In this document: piece after piece, positions 5,323-11,992 of the stretch
Layout: every line of letters starts with the position of its first letter
Position numbering within the stretch: the stretch's first letter is position 1
Source: a bacterium
Lineage (GTDB): Bacteria > Oederibacteriota > PGYV01 > DSBP01
Reading direction: 5' to 3'
DNA: 11,992 nt
NCBI GenBank assembly: GCA_011049465.1
Contig: DSBP01000265.1
Span: 1 to 11,992, forward strand
The notes under the pieces: model-generated
What the model was told of the DNA's origin: nothing
Database searches by the model: none
What the model saw: the letters and a program-made list of their open reading frames with translations, nothing else
Made by a program: the position numbers and the translations under genes

Positions 5323-6429
5323 ATGAGCAGTGAAAAGAAAAAGGCTTTGGAAATGGCAATCTCGCAGATTGAGAAGGAATTCGGGAAGGGCGCGATTATG
5401 AAGCTTGGCATGACGCCGGCCGCTAAAATTGAGTCAATTGCCACGGGCGCGCTTTCGCTTGACCTTGCGCTTGGCGGCGGAGGAGTGCCGCGCGGCAGGG
5501 TAATAGAGGTTTACGGCCCTGAATCATCGGGCAAGTCAACGCTTGCCTTAAATATTGTGGCGCAGTGCCAGAAGACCGGAGGGTCAGCCGCGTATGTTGA
5601 CGCGGAAAACGCTCTTGACGCCGAGTACGCGAAAAAAATCGGAGTAAATGTTGACGAGCTGCTTGTGTCACAGCCGGATACCGGGGAGCAGGGGCTTGAG
5701 ATAGTTGAGACCCTGGTCAGAAGCGGAGCGGTTGATGTCATAGTCGTGGACTCTGTGGCAGCTCTTGTTCCAAAGGCTGAGATAGAGGGGGATATGGGAG
5801 ATTCGCACATGGGGCTTCAGGCAAGGCTCATGTCCCAGGCATTGAGAAAGCTGACATCCATAATAAGCAAGTCAAAGGTGGTGGTGATATTCATCAACCA
5901 GCTCAGGGAAAAGATAGGCGTTATGTTCGGAAACCCCGAGACAACGCCGGGCGGCAGGGCGCTTAAATTCTATTCTTCGGTCAGGATAGACGTAAGAAGG
6001 ATAGAGACCTTAAAGGAAGGCGAGGTTTTTGTTGGAAACAGGGTAAGGGCAAAAATAGTGAAAAACAAGGTTGCTCCGCCGTTCAGGGAGGCGATATTTG
6101 ACATAATTTTCGGCAGGGGAATATTAAGGGAGGCGGCCACGCTTGAGGCGGCTGTTGAAAACGGAGTGGTTGAGAAGTCCGGTACCTGGTATTCCTACAG
6201 CGGCGGAAAGCTCGGCCAGGGAAGGGACGCGGTGGTCAGGTACTTAAGCGACCATGAGCCCATACTTGACGAGATAGAGAAAAAGACGAGGGAAGCCTAT
6301 TTTGGAAGGACGAATCTGGATGTTATTGATAACGCGAAAAAAGAGGCGGCAAAGGATAAAAAAACAAACGTGACTCCGTTTAAGGACCTAAAAGCCAAAC
6401 CGCCTGCGGATAAAGCGGTAAACAGCTGA
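5323..6429 (+). CDS. recA: Recombinase RecA
   Basis: This is a full-length 368-residue RecA, the ATP-dependent strand-exchange protein of homologous recombination and the co-protease that triggers LexA-type self-cleavage on single-stranded DNA. Walker A is GPESSGKST at 65-73 (K71) and Walker B is VIVVDS at 139-144. The DNA-binding L2 loop region with the NQLREKIGVMFGNPETTPGG signature is at 192-211. The core ends near residue 335, followed by a Lys-rich tail rather than the very acidic tail of E. coli RecA. AGGAGG lies 8 nt before the ATG. It is the last gene of the operon with the LexA-like repressor and the small protein, and a strong terminator follows. Co-transcription with its predicted repressor implies damage-inducible expression. 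Confidence 0.98.
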   Translation: MSSEKKKALEMAISQIEKEFGKGAIMKLGMTPAAKIESIATGALSLDLALGGGGVPRGRVIEVYGPESSGKSTLALNIVAQCQKTGGSAAYVDAENALDAEYAKKIGVNVDELLVSQPDTGEQGLEIVETLVRSGAVDVIVVDSVAALVPKAEIEGDMGDSHMGLQARLMSQALRKLTSIISKSKVVVIFINQLREKIGVMFGNPETTPGGRALKFYSSVRIDVRRIETLKEGEVFVGNRVRAKIVKNKVAPPFREAIFDIIFGRGILREAATLEAAVENGVVEKSGTWYSYSGGKLGQGRDAVVRYLSDHEPILDEIEKKTREAYFGRTNLDVIDNAKKEAAKDKKTNVTPFKDLKAKPPADKAVNS

Positions 6430-6447
6430 AAATAAACCCCTTTCTAC

Positions 6448-6478
6448 AACCGGGCCCTTTTAAGGGCCCGGTTTTTTT
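6448..6478 (+). terminator. Intrinsic terminator after recA
   Basis: The arms AACCGGGCCCTT (6448-6459) and AAGGGCCCGGTT (6462-6473) are perfectly complementary and flank TT. The second arm runs into a seven-T tract (6472-6478). It begins 18 nt after the recA stop, and the GC-rich stem makes this a textbook rho-independent terminator separating the recA operon from the asmA-like gene. Confidence 0.93.
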
Positions 6479-6505
6479 CTTTCTATAATTTATGTCAAAA
6501 ATCGC

Positions 6506-6533
6506 TTTCAAAAACGTCTAAATCTTATATAAT
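6506..6533 (+). promoter_or_regulatory. Predicted promoter of asmA-like operon
   Basis: A consensus -10 TATAAT (6528-6533) is preceded 16 nt upstream by a weak -35 TTTCAA (6506-6511). Transcription would begin near 6540, 26 nt before the gene, just in front of a GGAGG ribosome binding site at 6556-6560. Confidence 0.55.
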
Positions 6534-6565
6534 GTGGAAGGTCACAAATTACACCGGAGGCTGAG

Positions 6566-8827
6566 ATGAAAAAAGTTTTAAAGATTTTCGCGGTAATTAC
6601 CGTGTTGTTTGTTGTTGTTTTTATAGGCGCGCTTGCTTCAATACCTCTCTGGTTACCTTTTGATAAAGTTAAGGATTACGCGGTAAAAGAGCTCTCTGAG
6701 ATGACAGGGCGGGAGATAGGGATTGAAAAGGTGGATTTTAACATCCTGAAGGGATTTGAGATACGTGGGTTTTACATCAGGGAATCAAAGCGCTACGGCG
6801 ACAGGATGTTTATCAAGGATGACTATGTGGTGCTCAAATATAACCTGTTCGCGCTTTTAAGGCGCGATTTGGTAATACACCAATTTGAGCTCAACAGCCC
6901 ATATATTCAGGTGATAAAAGAGACGGATACAAGGTTCAATTTCACGGACATAATGGATACCATGAACGCGCGCAGGGCAGCTGCTGAAAAAGCAGCTGTG
7001 GCCAAAGGCGCGCCGGTTAAGCAGAAAAAAGAAGCGGCTCCGGTGAAAGAAAAAAACGATAAAAAGCCGCCCATTAACAATATAATAGTGACAAGCGTAA
7101 AGATAAGAAACGGCAATTTTGTCTATGTTGACTACTCATCCCCGCAGACAACTTCCGTAAAGATAGAAAACCTCAATTTCGCCATGGATGACCTGATAAC
7201 TGCCGCCATAAAACCGGTCTCCATAAGCATGTCATGCCTCGCCATATACAACGAGTTCAAAATACCCGTATCCCTTAAATCCGAGCTGAAGGGTGATTTT
7301 CTCAAGGGGCTGATTGACATAAAACTGAACCCGCTCTCAGTGGGAGGCATAAACACCACAGGGGGCATTAACATCGGGGCAGCCGGGGCAATAAAGGGCA
7401 GGCTTGTATCTGTTTCAAACACAAAAAAAATGTTTGAAATTCTCCCGGATGACCTTGCCGCGAAAGTTAAGGATACAGACGCTTCCATAGACGTCGTCAA
7501 CACGCTTGACTTCGCGCTCGCTAAGGGAAAGCCGGCATTCAAGAATACGCTGGAGCTTAAAAACGGCACGCTCGCGCATAAGGGGAAAAAAGTGGCCGAG
7601 GCATTCAGCGCGAAGTTTGACATCACAAACGCTTACAACGCCAAAGGCAGCGTGAAAATGAAGCTTGCGGGGCAGGATGTGAGCATAAACCTTACGGGCG
7701 AAAACGTCAACATACCCGCGGCAAGCGTTTACAGGGTCGATGTCCATTCGCCTAAGCTTGCTGTTGAATACCTGCTCGCGATGTTTCCGCAGAAGGAAAA
7801 GCCGAAAAAAGAGGAAAAGAAGGTTTTAACAGAGCAGGAGAAGAAGCTTAAGGCAGCCGCTGACAAGGCAAAGGCAGAGGAGACCAGAAAGGCGCTTCTC
7901 AAACTTCAGGGAAAGGCCTCGCCGGGTGTTTATCTCAATTTGAGGGCCGACTCAATTTTTTACAAAGACATCACAATAGGCAGGACCATATCAAACATAA
8001 GGTTTGTGTCAAATAAGCTGACCGCGGAGACATCCATAAGCGCTTATCAGGGGAACATTAATAACAACATTACGATGGACATTGAAAAGGAGACATATTC
8101 AACGAGCGCGCTTGTCAAGGGTGTTATTGTGGACAGGCTCATAGATGACATGATTGCCGTACTGCCGAAAGATGAAAAGAACAAAAATAAGCGCAGCCTT
8201 CTTGATGACATAAAGGGAAAGGTTTATGGAAACGCAAACATGAAGATGAACCTTTCCGGCGCGACATTCAGGGATGTACCCAGGACCATAAAAGGAAGCG
8301 GCAATATAGACATTAAAAACGGCAGGCTCAAGGCCCTTGATATGGGAAAGGATTTGGCAAAAAATATTGGCGCTTCTTTTCTCGCTCAGGATATGGACTT
8401 TGACACCATCTATGCCGATTTTTCCATGGCAGGAGGCAGGATTGACATTAAGAACATGAAGATGCAAAACGGCGAGCGCGGTGAAAAGGGCGACATAAGG
8501 ATACGCGGGCAGGGGTACACGACAGTTGATAGGGCGATTGACATGCGGGTTGAAACGGATATCAGCCCGGGCGAGTCAAAAAATGTCCTCGCTTTTGTCG
8601 AGAGAAACCTGGGGCTCAAAGACGCGTCATACGCTGTCGGCGCTGACGGATGGCTGCCTTTTGATTTCAGGATATACAATACGCTTGAGTCCAAAAAATA
8701 TGATTACAACCAGAAAAGAATGGTGGATAATATCACAAGAAACCTGAAAAAGAGGGCAGAGCAGGAAGCCGGAAAGTTCCTGGAAAAAGAGGGGACAAAA
8801 CTGCTTGAAGGGCTCTTTAACAGGTAA
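6566..8827 (+). CDS. AsmA-family envelope protein
   Basis: This 753-residue protein has an N-terminal membrane anchor (about residues 5-30, with Lys on the cytoplasmic side), and the rest is predicted to extend into the periplasm. Many beta-strand repeats of the DIKNG...GG type fit the AsmA/TamB-like beta-groove architecture. The C-terminal part, about 545-700 (GSGNIDIKNGRLKALDMGKDL..., then ADFSMAGGRIDIKNMKM), matches the AsmA-like C-terminal domain. Two Ala/Lys/Glu-rich low-complexity linkers (134-168 and 408-447) interrupt the repeats. The AsmA family is linked to lipid transport between membranes and outer-membrane homeostasis in diderm bacteria; the cargo here is unknown. GGAGG lies 5 nt before the ATG. 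The gene has its own promoter and is followed after 13 nt by a metallo-beta-lactamase-fold gene, probably in one operon. Confidence 0.85.
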   Translation: MKKVLKIFAVITVLFVVVFIGALASIPLWLPFDKVKDYAVKELSEMTGREIGIEKVDFNILKGFEIRGFYIRESKRYGDRMFIKDDYVVLKYNLFALLRRDLVIHQFELNSPYIQVIKETDTRFNFTDIMDTMNARRAAAEKAAVAKGAPVKQKKEAAPVKEKNDKKPPINNIIVTSVKIRNGNFVYVDYSSPQTTSVKIENLNFAMDDLITAAIKPVSISMSCLAIYNEFKIPVSLKSELKGDFLKGLIDIKLNPLSVGGINTTGGINIGAAGAIKGRLVSVSNTKKMFEILPDDLAAKVKDTDASIDVVNTLDFALAKGKPAFKNTLELKNGTLAHKGKKVAEAFSAKFDITNAYNAKGSVKMKLAGQDVSINLTGENVNIPAASVYRVDVHSPKLAVEYLLAMFPQKEKPKKEEKKVLTEQEKKLKAAADKAKAEETRKALLKLQGKASPGVYLNLRADSIFYKDITIGRTISNIRFVSNKLTAETSISAYQGNINNNITMDIEKETYSTSALVKGVIVDRLIDDMIAVLPKDEKNKNKRSLLDDIKGKVYGNANMKMNLSGATFRDVPRTIKGSGNIDIKNGRLKALDMGKDLAKNIGASFLAQDMDFDTIYADFSMAGGRIDIKNMKMQNGERGEKGDIRIRGQGYTTVDRAIDMRVETDISPGESKNVLAFVERNLGLKDASYAVGADGWLPFDFRIYNTLESKKYDYNQKRMVDNITRNLKKRAEQEAGKFLEKEGTKLLEGLFNR

Positions 8828-8840
8828 GGAGGGGAAAGAA

Positions 8841-9470
8841 ATGTATGAAGCTCTGAAAAACGTCAAATGGCTGGGGCATGCCTCGTTTAAAATAGAGGCA
8901 GAGGGAAAGGTTATTTACATTGACCCCTTTAAAATAAAAAACCCCACGCCTGCGGACGCCATACTTGTTACGCATGAGCATTTTGACCACCTATCCCAAA
9001 ATGACATTAACGCGCTGGCAAAGAAGGGAACCGTTATAGTGTGCCCGGCCAAAGCAGCCAAGGAACTTCACGAGTGCAGGCCGAGAAAAATAAAGAAGGG
9101 TGAAATTCTTGAGCTGGGATGGGTAAAAATTGAAGCTGTAGCAGCGTATAATATAAACAAGGATTTTCACGGAATAGACACGGACAAGGCCGGTTACCTG
9201 ATTGATTTTGGAGGATTCAGGTATTATCACGCCGGAGACACGGATTTTATCCCTGAGATGAACACCCTGAAAAACGTGAATGTCGCGCTTCTCCCTGTGG
9301 GCGGCACTTATACAATGAACGCAGCTGAGGCGGCCCAGGCAGCTGCCGTGATAGGCGCGGATGTATCTGTGCCCATGCACTGGGGAACCATAATAGGAGC
9401 GAGAAAAGACGCTGAGGAGTTTAAGAGGATTCTTGGGGACAAGGCAGAGATACTTGAAATATCGGCATAA
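8841..9470 (+). CDS. UPF0173-type metal-dependent hydrolase (MBL fold)
   Basis: This 209-residue cytoplasmic protein belongs to the small metallo-beta-lactamase-fold hydrolases (UPF0173/UlaG-like), usually 210-230 residues. The metal-binding motif HEHFDH lies at 45-50 in THEHFDHLS, followed by H130 and D133 in YHAGDTDF and H180 in VPMHWGT, the complete ligand set for a two-metal site. There is no signal peptide. The ATG at 8841 is chosen because AGGAGG (8827-8832) sits 8 nt upstream; an in-frame ATG at 8805 lies inside the preceding gene and lacks such a site. It starts 13 nt after the AsmA-like stop, so the two are probably co-transcribed. The substrate is unknown: these proteins act on phosphodiester, lactone or other ester bonds, and nothing here narrows the choice. 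It ends 13 nt from the 3' end of a convergent tRNA gene. Confidence 0.9.
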   Translation: MYEALKNVKWLGHASFKIEAEGKVIYIDPFKIKNPTPADAILVTHEHFDHLSQNDINALAKKGTVIVCPAKAAKELHECRPRKIKKGEILELGWVKIEAVAAYNINKDFHGIDTDKAGYLIDFGGFRYYHAGDTDFIPEMNTLKNVNVALLPVGGTYTMNAAEAAQAAAVIGADVSVPMHWGTIIGARKDAEEFKRILGDKAEILEISA

Positions 9471-9473
9471 CTT

Positions 9474-9483
9474 AAGAAAAAAA
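9474..9483 (-). terminator. T-tract ending the tRNA transcript
   Basis: On the minus strand seven T residues (plus-strand A run 9477-9483) follow the tRNA CCA end without a spacer. There is no separate hairpin; the GC-rich acceptor stem may act as the terminator stem, or termination may need other factors. The site lies in the 13-nt gap to the convergent hydrolase gene. Confidence 0.45.
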
Positions 9484-9560
9484 TGGTGGGCCCTGTAGGA
9501 CTTGAACCTACGGCCAACAGATTATGAGTCTGCTGCTCTAACCAACTGAGCTAAGGGCCC
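9484..9560 (-). tRNA. tRNA-Ile2 (CAU anticodon), possibly listed as tRNA-Met
   Basis: This 77-nt minus-strand tRNA includes an encoded 3' CCA. The acceptor stem GGGCCC pairs with GGGCCC (9555-9560 with 9488-9493). The D-arm reads TTAGCTCAGTTGGTTAGAGC, the anticodon arm is CAGA-CTCATAA-TCTG with anticodon CAT, and the T-arm is GTAGG-TTCAAGT-CCTAC. The D-arm, the GC acceptor followed by TTAGC, and the T-stem match bacterial tRNA-Ile2 (anticodon C modified to lysidine by TilS, reading AUA) better than elongator tRNA-Met. It is not the initiator, since the anticodon stem lacks the three G-C pairs. Seven T residues follow CCA directly on the transcribed strand, which may end the transcript. Confidence 0.9.
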
Positions 9561-9573
9561 ACGGAGTAAAGTT

Positions 9574-9602
9574 ATAATAGTTTTTTTGAGAAAAAAAGTC
9601 AA
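9574..9602 (-). promoter_or_regulatory. Promoter of tRNA-Ile2
   Basis: On the minus strand TTGACT (9597-9602) and TATTAT (9574-9579) are separated by 17 nt. The mature tRNA 5' end is at 9560, so the leader would be only about 7 nt. The spacer is made of T and A runs, typical of strong stable-RNA promoters. Confidence 0.7.
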
Positions 9603-9654
9603 GCCCAATTATTCGGCGTTTCGAAGGCTGAAAACAAAAAACAAAGGGGATTAC

Positions 9655-10212
9655 ATGCTGTCGCAGGAACAAAAGAGAGAGCTTTTAAAGCTTGCGAGGA
9701 ATACAGTGGAGGAATTTGTAACAAGGGGGATTATTCCCCGCTATGAGGCTGTTGACCCCCTGTTTAAGGAGAAGAGAGGGGCTTTTGTGACTCTTCACAA
9801 TAAAGGGAAACTGCGGGGGTGCATAGGGATTATTGAGGGAGTTCAGGAACTTTTTAAAACAATAATAGAGATGTCAATCGCGTCAGCGACAGGCGATCCC
9901 AGGTTCGGGCCCGTGACAGCCGGCGAGATTAAGGATATAGACATAGAAATATCGGTATTGTCGCTGAAAAAAAGGGCCGGTTCTTACACTGAAATTGAGC
10001 TTGGAAAGCACGGCGTCATTGTCAAGCGGGGCTCAAGAAGCGGCGTGTTTTTGCCGCAGGTTGCGCTTGAGACAGGCTGGAGCCTTGAGGTTTTTATGGA
10101 AAATCTCTGCGAAAGCAAGGCGGGCCTCCCTAAAACAGCCTACAAGGACAGGGATACTGAGATATACGTATTTGACGCGGATGTTTTCGGGGAGAGAGGC
10201 GAATTTTTATAA
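9655..10212 (+). CDS. AMMECR1 domain protein
   Basis: This 185-residue protein matches the AMMECR1 family along its whole length (usual size about 180-210). The invariant LRGCIG motif lies at 53-58 with its conserved Cys at 57. It is followed by SATGDPRF (77-84), the IEISVLS strand (98-103) and FLPQVALETGW (132-142). The biochemical activity of the family is not established; in many bacteria the domain is fused to or sits next to a Memo-like protein and a radical SAM enzyme, but neither is visible here. There is no signal peptide or membrane segment. The ATG at 9655 is preceded by AAAGGGGA, a weak ribosome binding site; an alternative TTG at 9586 lies inside the divergent tRNA promoter and adds a non-family, Lys-rich N-terminus. 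It ends 33 nt from the convergent membrane gene. Confidence 0.9.
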   Translation: MLSQEQKRELLKLARNTVEEFVTRGIIPRYEAVDPLFKEKRGAFVTLHNKGKLRGCIGIIEGVQELFKTIIEMSIASATGDPRFGPVTAGEIKDIDIEISVLSLKKRAGSYTEIELGKHGVIVKRGSRSGVFLPQVALETGWSLEVFMENLCESKAGLPKTAYKDRDTEIYVFDADVFGERGEFL

Positions 10213-10221
10213 CCCGTTTGT

Positions 10222-10245
10222 AAAAATAACCGGCAGCCGGGCCGG
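10222..10245 (-). terminator. Weak intrinsic terminator of the right-edge gene
   Basis: On the minus strand the arms CCGGC and GCCGG (plus 10230-10234 and 10241-10245, loop of six) directly follow the TAG stop (10246-10248) and run into TTATTTTT. The stem is only 5 bp but all G-C. It fits termination of the minus-strand glycosyltransferase-like gene; on the plus strand no T-run follows, so it would not stop the AMMECR1 transcript. Confidence 0.5.
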
Positions 10246-11992
10246 CTAAGGCATCAGGCGCAGCCGCTGCAGAAGAAGTTCCGGTTCCTTGAGTTCGGGG
10301 GCAAGCATGATGGTTTTTTCAAGCAATTCTATGGCAGAGGCATAATCACCGGACCGTAAAGCTGAAAGAGATTCATGATAATAATAATCGGGAGGCTTAA
10401 GCATATTTCCGGCGAAGCGTCGAAGAACGGGCAAGCTTTCCGCCTGCTTTCCGGAGCGCAAAGAAGCTTCCAGCCCTTTAATGTATAATCCCAGATTTTT
10501 TATACTGCCGATATCTCCCTCTCCCGGTGTTTCGGACCAAAGCTGCGAAAGCACGGCCTCATAGTTAAGATTCCACATGTTCATTGCCGCGGCTGACAAT
10601 GATTTTTTTAAAATTAAAAAGGAAGAAACTTCTTCAGGCGAAGCAATGGTATGTTCTATGAGCGCTATGGTTTCCGTGGATTTTGTTTTTGTGTTGTAAA
10701 AATAGGTTATTTTCGCGCCGCTCAGTACATTAAGCAGCTGTTTCCTGTAAGTATAAGGCGCTAAAATAAAAACTTTTTCAGGGGACTCGGGGTTATCATA
10801 TGCGCTTTTTGTCCTAAGATATGTCTCATAGGCGCCGTAAGGGAAAAGCTCGTGTATTACAAGGCAGTTTTTGTTACAGCGCGCATTAATATGGCTTGAA
10901 ATTTCCTTGTGTATCAAAGGGTTGTTGTTTTGTATGCCCCACTCGGTAAAATAATAAAAAACAGTATTGATGCTCAACAGGGATGACACTATAAGTAAAA
11001 TGTAAAATTTGCGCTTATTCAGCATTGTTCCGGCAAAAATACCTGAAATAATAATCACAAACGGGAGGAGCATTATGTGGCGCCAGTGGTGGTCCAGCCC
11101 TCCTGAAAATAAGACAGTGAAAAGAGAAAATATGAACCCGGCAAGTATGATTCTTGTGTTTTTATCCCTCAGGGAGGATACAAGAATGACAAGGCCGCCA
11201 AGCAGGAAAAAAAACTCGGAAAAATTAAGAATCGGCCGTGTTTTGACAAAAGCATTTGACGTAACAAGAGGCGCGGTAAAAAAAAGGAAAATATTCGCTA
11301 TTCTTTCAAAAACAGCCGGGCCCGGGGTATTGTCCGGCCGGGACGCCTGCGAAAGCGCCCAATTTAAAGTTTCCGCATTCGTGAAATTTAAAAAGACAAA
11401 AAACAGAAAAAGGAATGAAAGCGGCAGCGACGAAACAAGGAGGTTTCTTTTTCCGAGCCGTTCCCTGTGCTCAATAAGCGCATATATGAATAACGGTATT
11501 ATCAGGACAAAAGAGGAGTAGGTAAAAAGCCCGGCGGAAAGTGAGAGGAAAAAAAATAAAAAGTTTTTTAATGAGGGGGTTTGTATGTATTTTAGCGCGA
11601 GGAAAAAAGAGAGGAATACAAAAAAGGGCACATAAGCGTTTGCAAGGCTCATTCGCGAGAGGAAAAAAGCCCATCCTGAAGCCGCGCAGATAAAAAACAT
11701 GGCTATTCCGGTTTTTTTGTCTTTAAGTTCTTTTCCCAGAAAAAAAGCAGCAACAGCCGCGGCGGCTGACAGCAGAGCCGGAATCAGCCGGAGAAAGTCA
11801 ATGTTTTCCCTGATAAAAAGCATAAACAGGGATATAACAGCGGTAGAAAAGTAAAGCAAGGAGGCGCCGAACCGTTTAGAATAGGAAAAAAATTCCTTGT
11901 CGCCGGACAGGCGGTGGTAAACCTCGACAATTTCGTTCCGTTCATCGGCTATAAACTCGCCCGGAAAACCGGTTAGATTTACAAAACGCAGC
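10246..11992 (-). CDS. GT39/ArnT-like membrane glycosyltransferase with TPR, 5' partial
   Basis: The frame stays open to the right edge, so the true start lies outside; 581 residues are visible. A TTG at 11857-11859 could be taken as a start, but the 44 codons before it are family-like and in frame. Visible residues 15-28 (ADERNEIVEVYHRL) fit the Asp-Glu motif in the first periplasmic loop of GT-C enzymes such as ArnT. The later RFGASLLYF and FFLSRMSLANAYVPFF segments also fit GT39/83-type polyprenyl-phosphate-sugar transferases. Many hydrophobic segments follow up to about residue 345, then a soluble domain, ending in one TPR-like repeat at about 533-575 (SALRSGDYASAIELLEKTI...LAP). Such enzymes move a sugar from a lipid carrier to protein or lipid on the outer face of the inner membrane. 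Donor and acceptor cannot be inferred. It is convergent with the AMMECR1 gene and a weak terminator follows. Confidence 0.8.
   Translation of the reverse strand, partial: LRFVNLTGFPGEFIADERNEIVEVYHRLSGDKEFFSYSKRFGASLLYFSTAVISLFMLFIRENIDFLRLIPALLSAAAAVAAFFLGKELKDKKTGIAMFFICAASGWAFFLSRMSLANAYVPFFVFLSFFLALKYIQTPSLKNFLFFFLSLSAGLFTYSSFVLIIPLFIYALIEHRERLGKRNLLVSSLPLSFLFLFFVFLNFTNAETLNWALSQASRPDNTPGPAVFERIANIFLFFTAPLVTSNAFVKTRPILNFSEFFFLLGGLVILVSSLRDKNTRIILAGFIFSLFTVLFSGGLDHHWRHIMLLPFVIIISGIFAGTMLNKRKFYILLIVSSLLSINTVFYYFTEWGIQNNNPLIHKEISSHINARCNKNCLVIHELFPYGAYETYLRTKSAYDNPESPEKVFILAPYTYRKQLLNVLSGAKITYFYNTKTKSTETIALIEHTIASPEEVSSFLILKKSLSAAAMNMWNLNYEAVLSQLWSETPGEGDIGSIKNLGLYIKGLEASLRSGKQAESLPVLRRFAGNMLKPPDYYYHESLSALRSGDYASAIELLEKTIMLAPELKEPELLLQRLRLMP

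Noticed and set aside
6484..6489. Additional TATAAT just after the recA terminator
   Set aside because: No -35 element lies 15-19 nt upstream, where the terminator stem sits; the TATAAT at 6528 is better placed.
8805..8840. Upstream ATG for the MBL-fold gene
   Set aside because: It lies inside the AsmA-like coding end without a ribosome site; the ATG at 8841 has AGGAGG 8 nt upstream.
9586..9654. TTG start for the AMMECR1 gene
   Set aside because: It overlaps the divergent tRNA promoter, lacks a Shine-Dalgarno sequence and adds a Lys-rich tail not typical of the family.

Overview
The window looks like chromosomal DNA of a diderm (outer-membrane) bacterium of moderate GC content with strong AGGAGG-type ribosome binding sites and sigma70-like promoters. 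RecA, a lysidine-type tRNA-Ile(CAU) and a LexA-type peptidase mark it as bacterial, and the AsmA-family protein points to an outer membrane. I cannot name the phylum. An uncultivated lineage is plausible because several proteins match families well but show unusual domain pairings.

Layout. Positions 1-563 hold no convincing gene: this GC-rich stretch carries small palindromes and a repeated 12-mer. Positions 564-4152 (minus strand) form a three-gene operon, kamA, a sodium:solute symporter, then ablB. It is tightly packed (14-nt overlap, then a 12-nt gap) and predicts synthesis of the compatible solute N-epsilon-acetyl-beta-lysine, with a built-in transporter. Positions 4153-4353 are a divergent promoter region. 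Positions 4354-6429 (plus strand) form a DNA-damage (SOS) operon: a LexA-like self-cleaving repressor, a small SNase-fold-like protein, and recA, closed by a strong terminator. Positions 6566-9470 (plus) carry an AsmA-family envelope protein followed directly by an UPF0173-type metallo-beta-lactamase-fold hydrolase. A tRNA-Ile2 gene lies on the minus strand at 9484-9560 with its own promoter, then an AMMECR1-family gene (plus). The right edge is a minus-strand membrane glycosyltransferase-like gene (GT39/ArnT type with a C-terminal TPR) whose 5' end lies outside the window.

The most distinctive system is the recA operon. Its repressor joins an excisionase/MerR-type helix-turn-helix to a LexA/UmuD S24 autoprotease with a Cys-Gly scissile bond. 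The operon promoter (TTGACA, 17 nt, TATAGT) is embedded in head-to-tail copies of ATGACAAA repeated exactly every 10 bp, one turn of DNA. This is unlike the inverted-repeat SOS boxes of canonical LexA and suggests a separately evolved SOS switch, in which the repressor may coat one face of the promoter cooperatively. This is inference from sequence and needs binding data.
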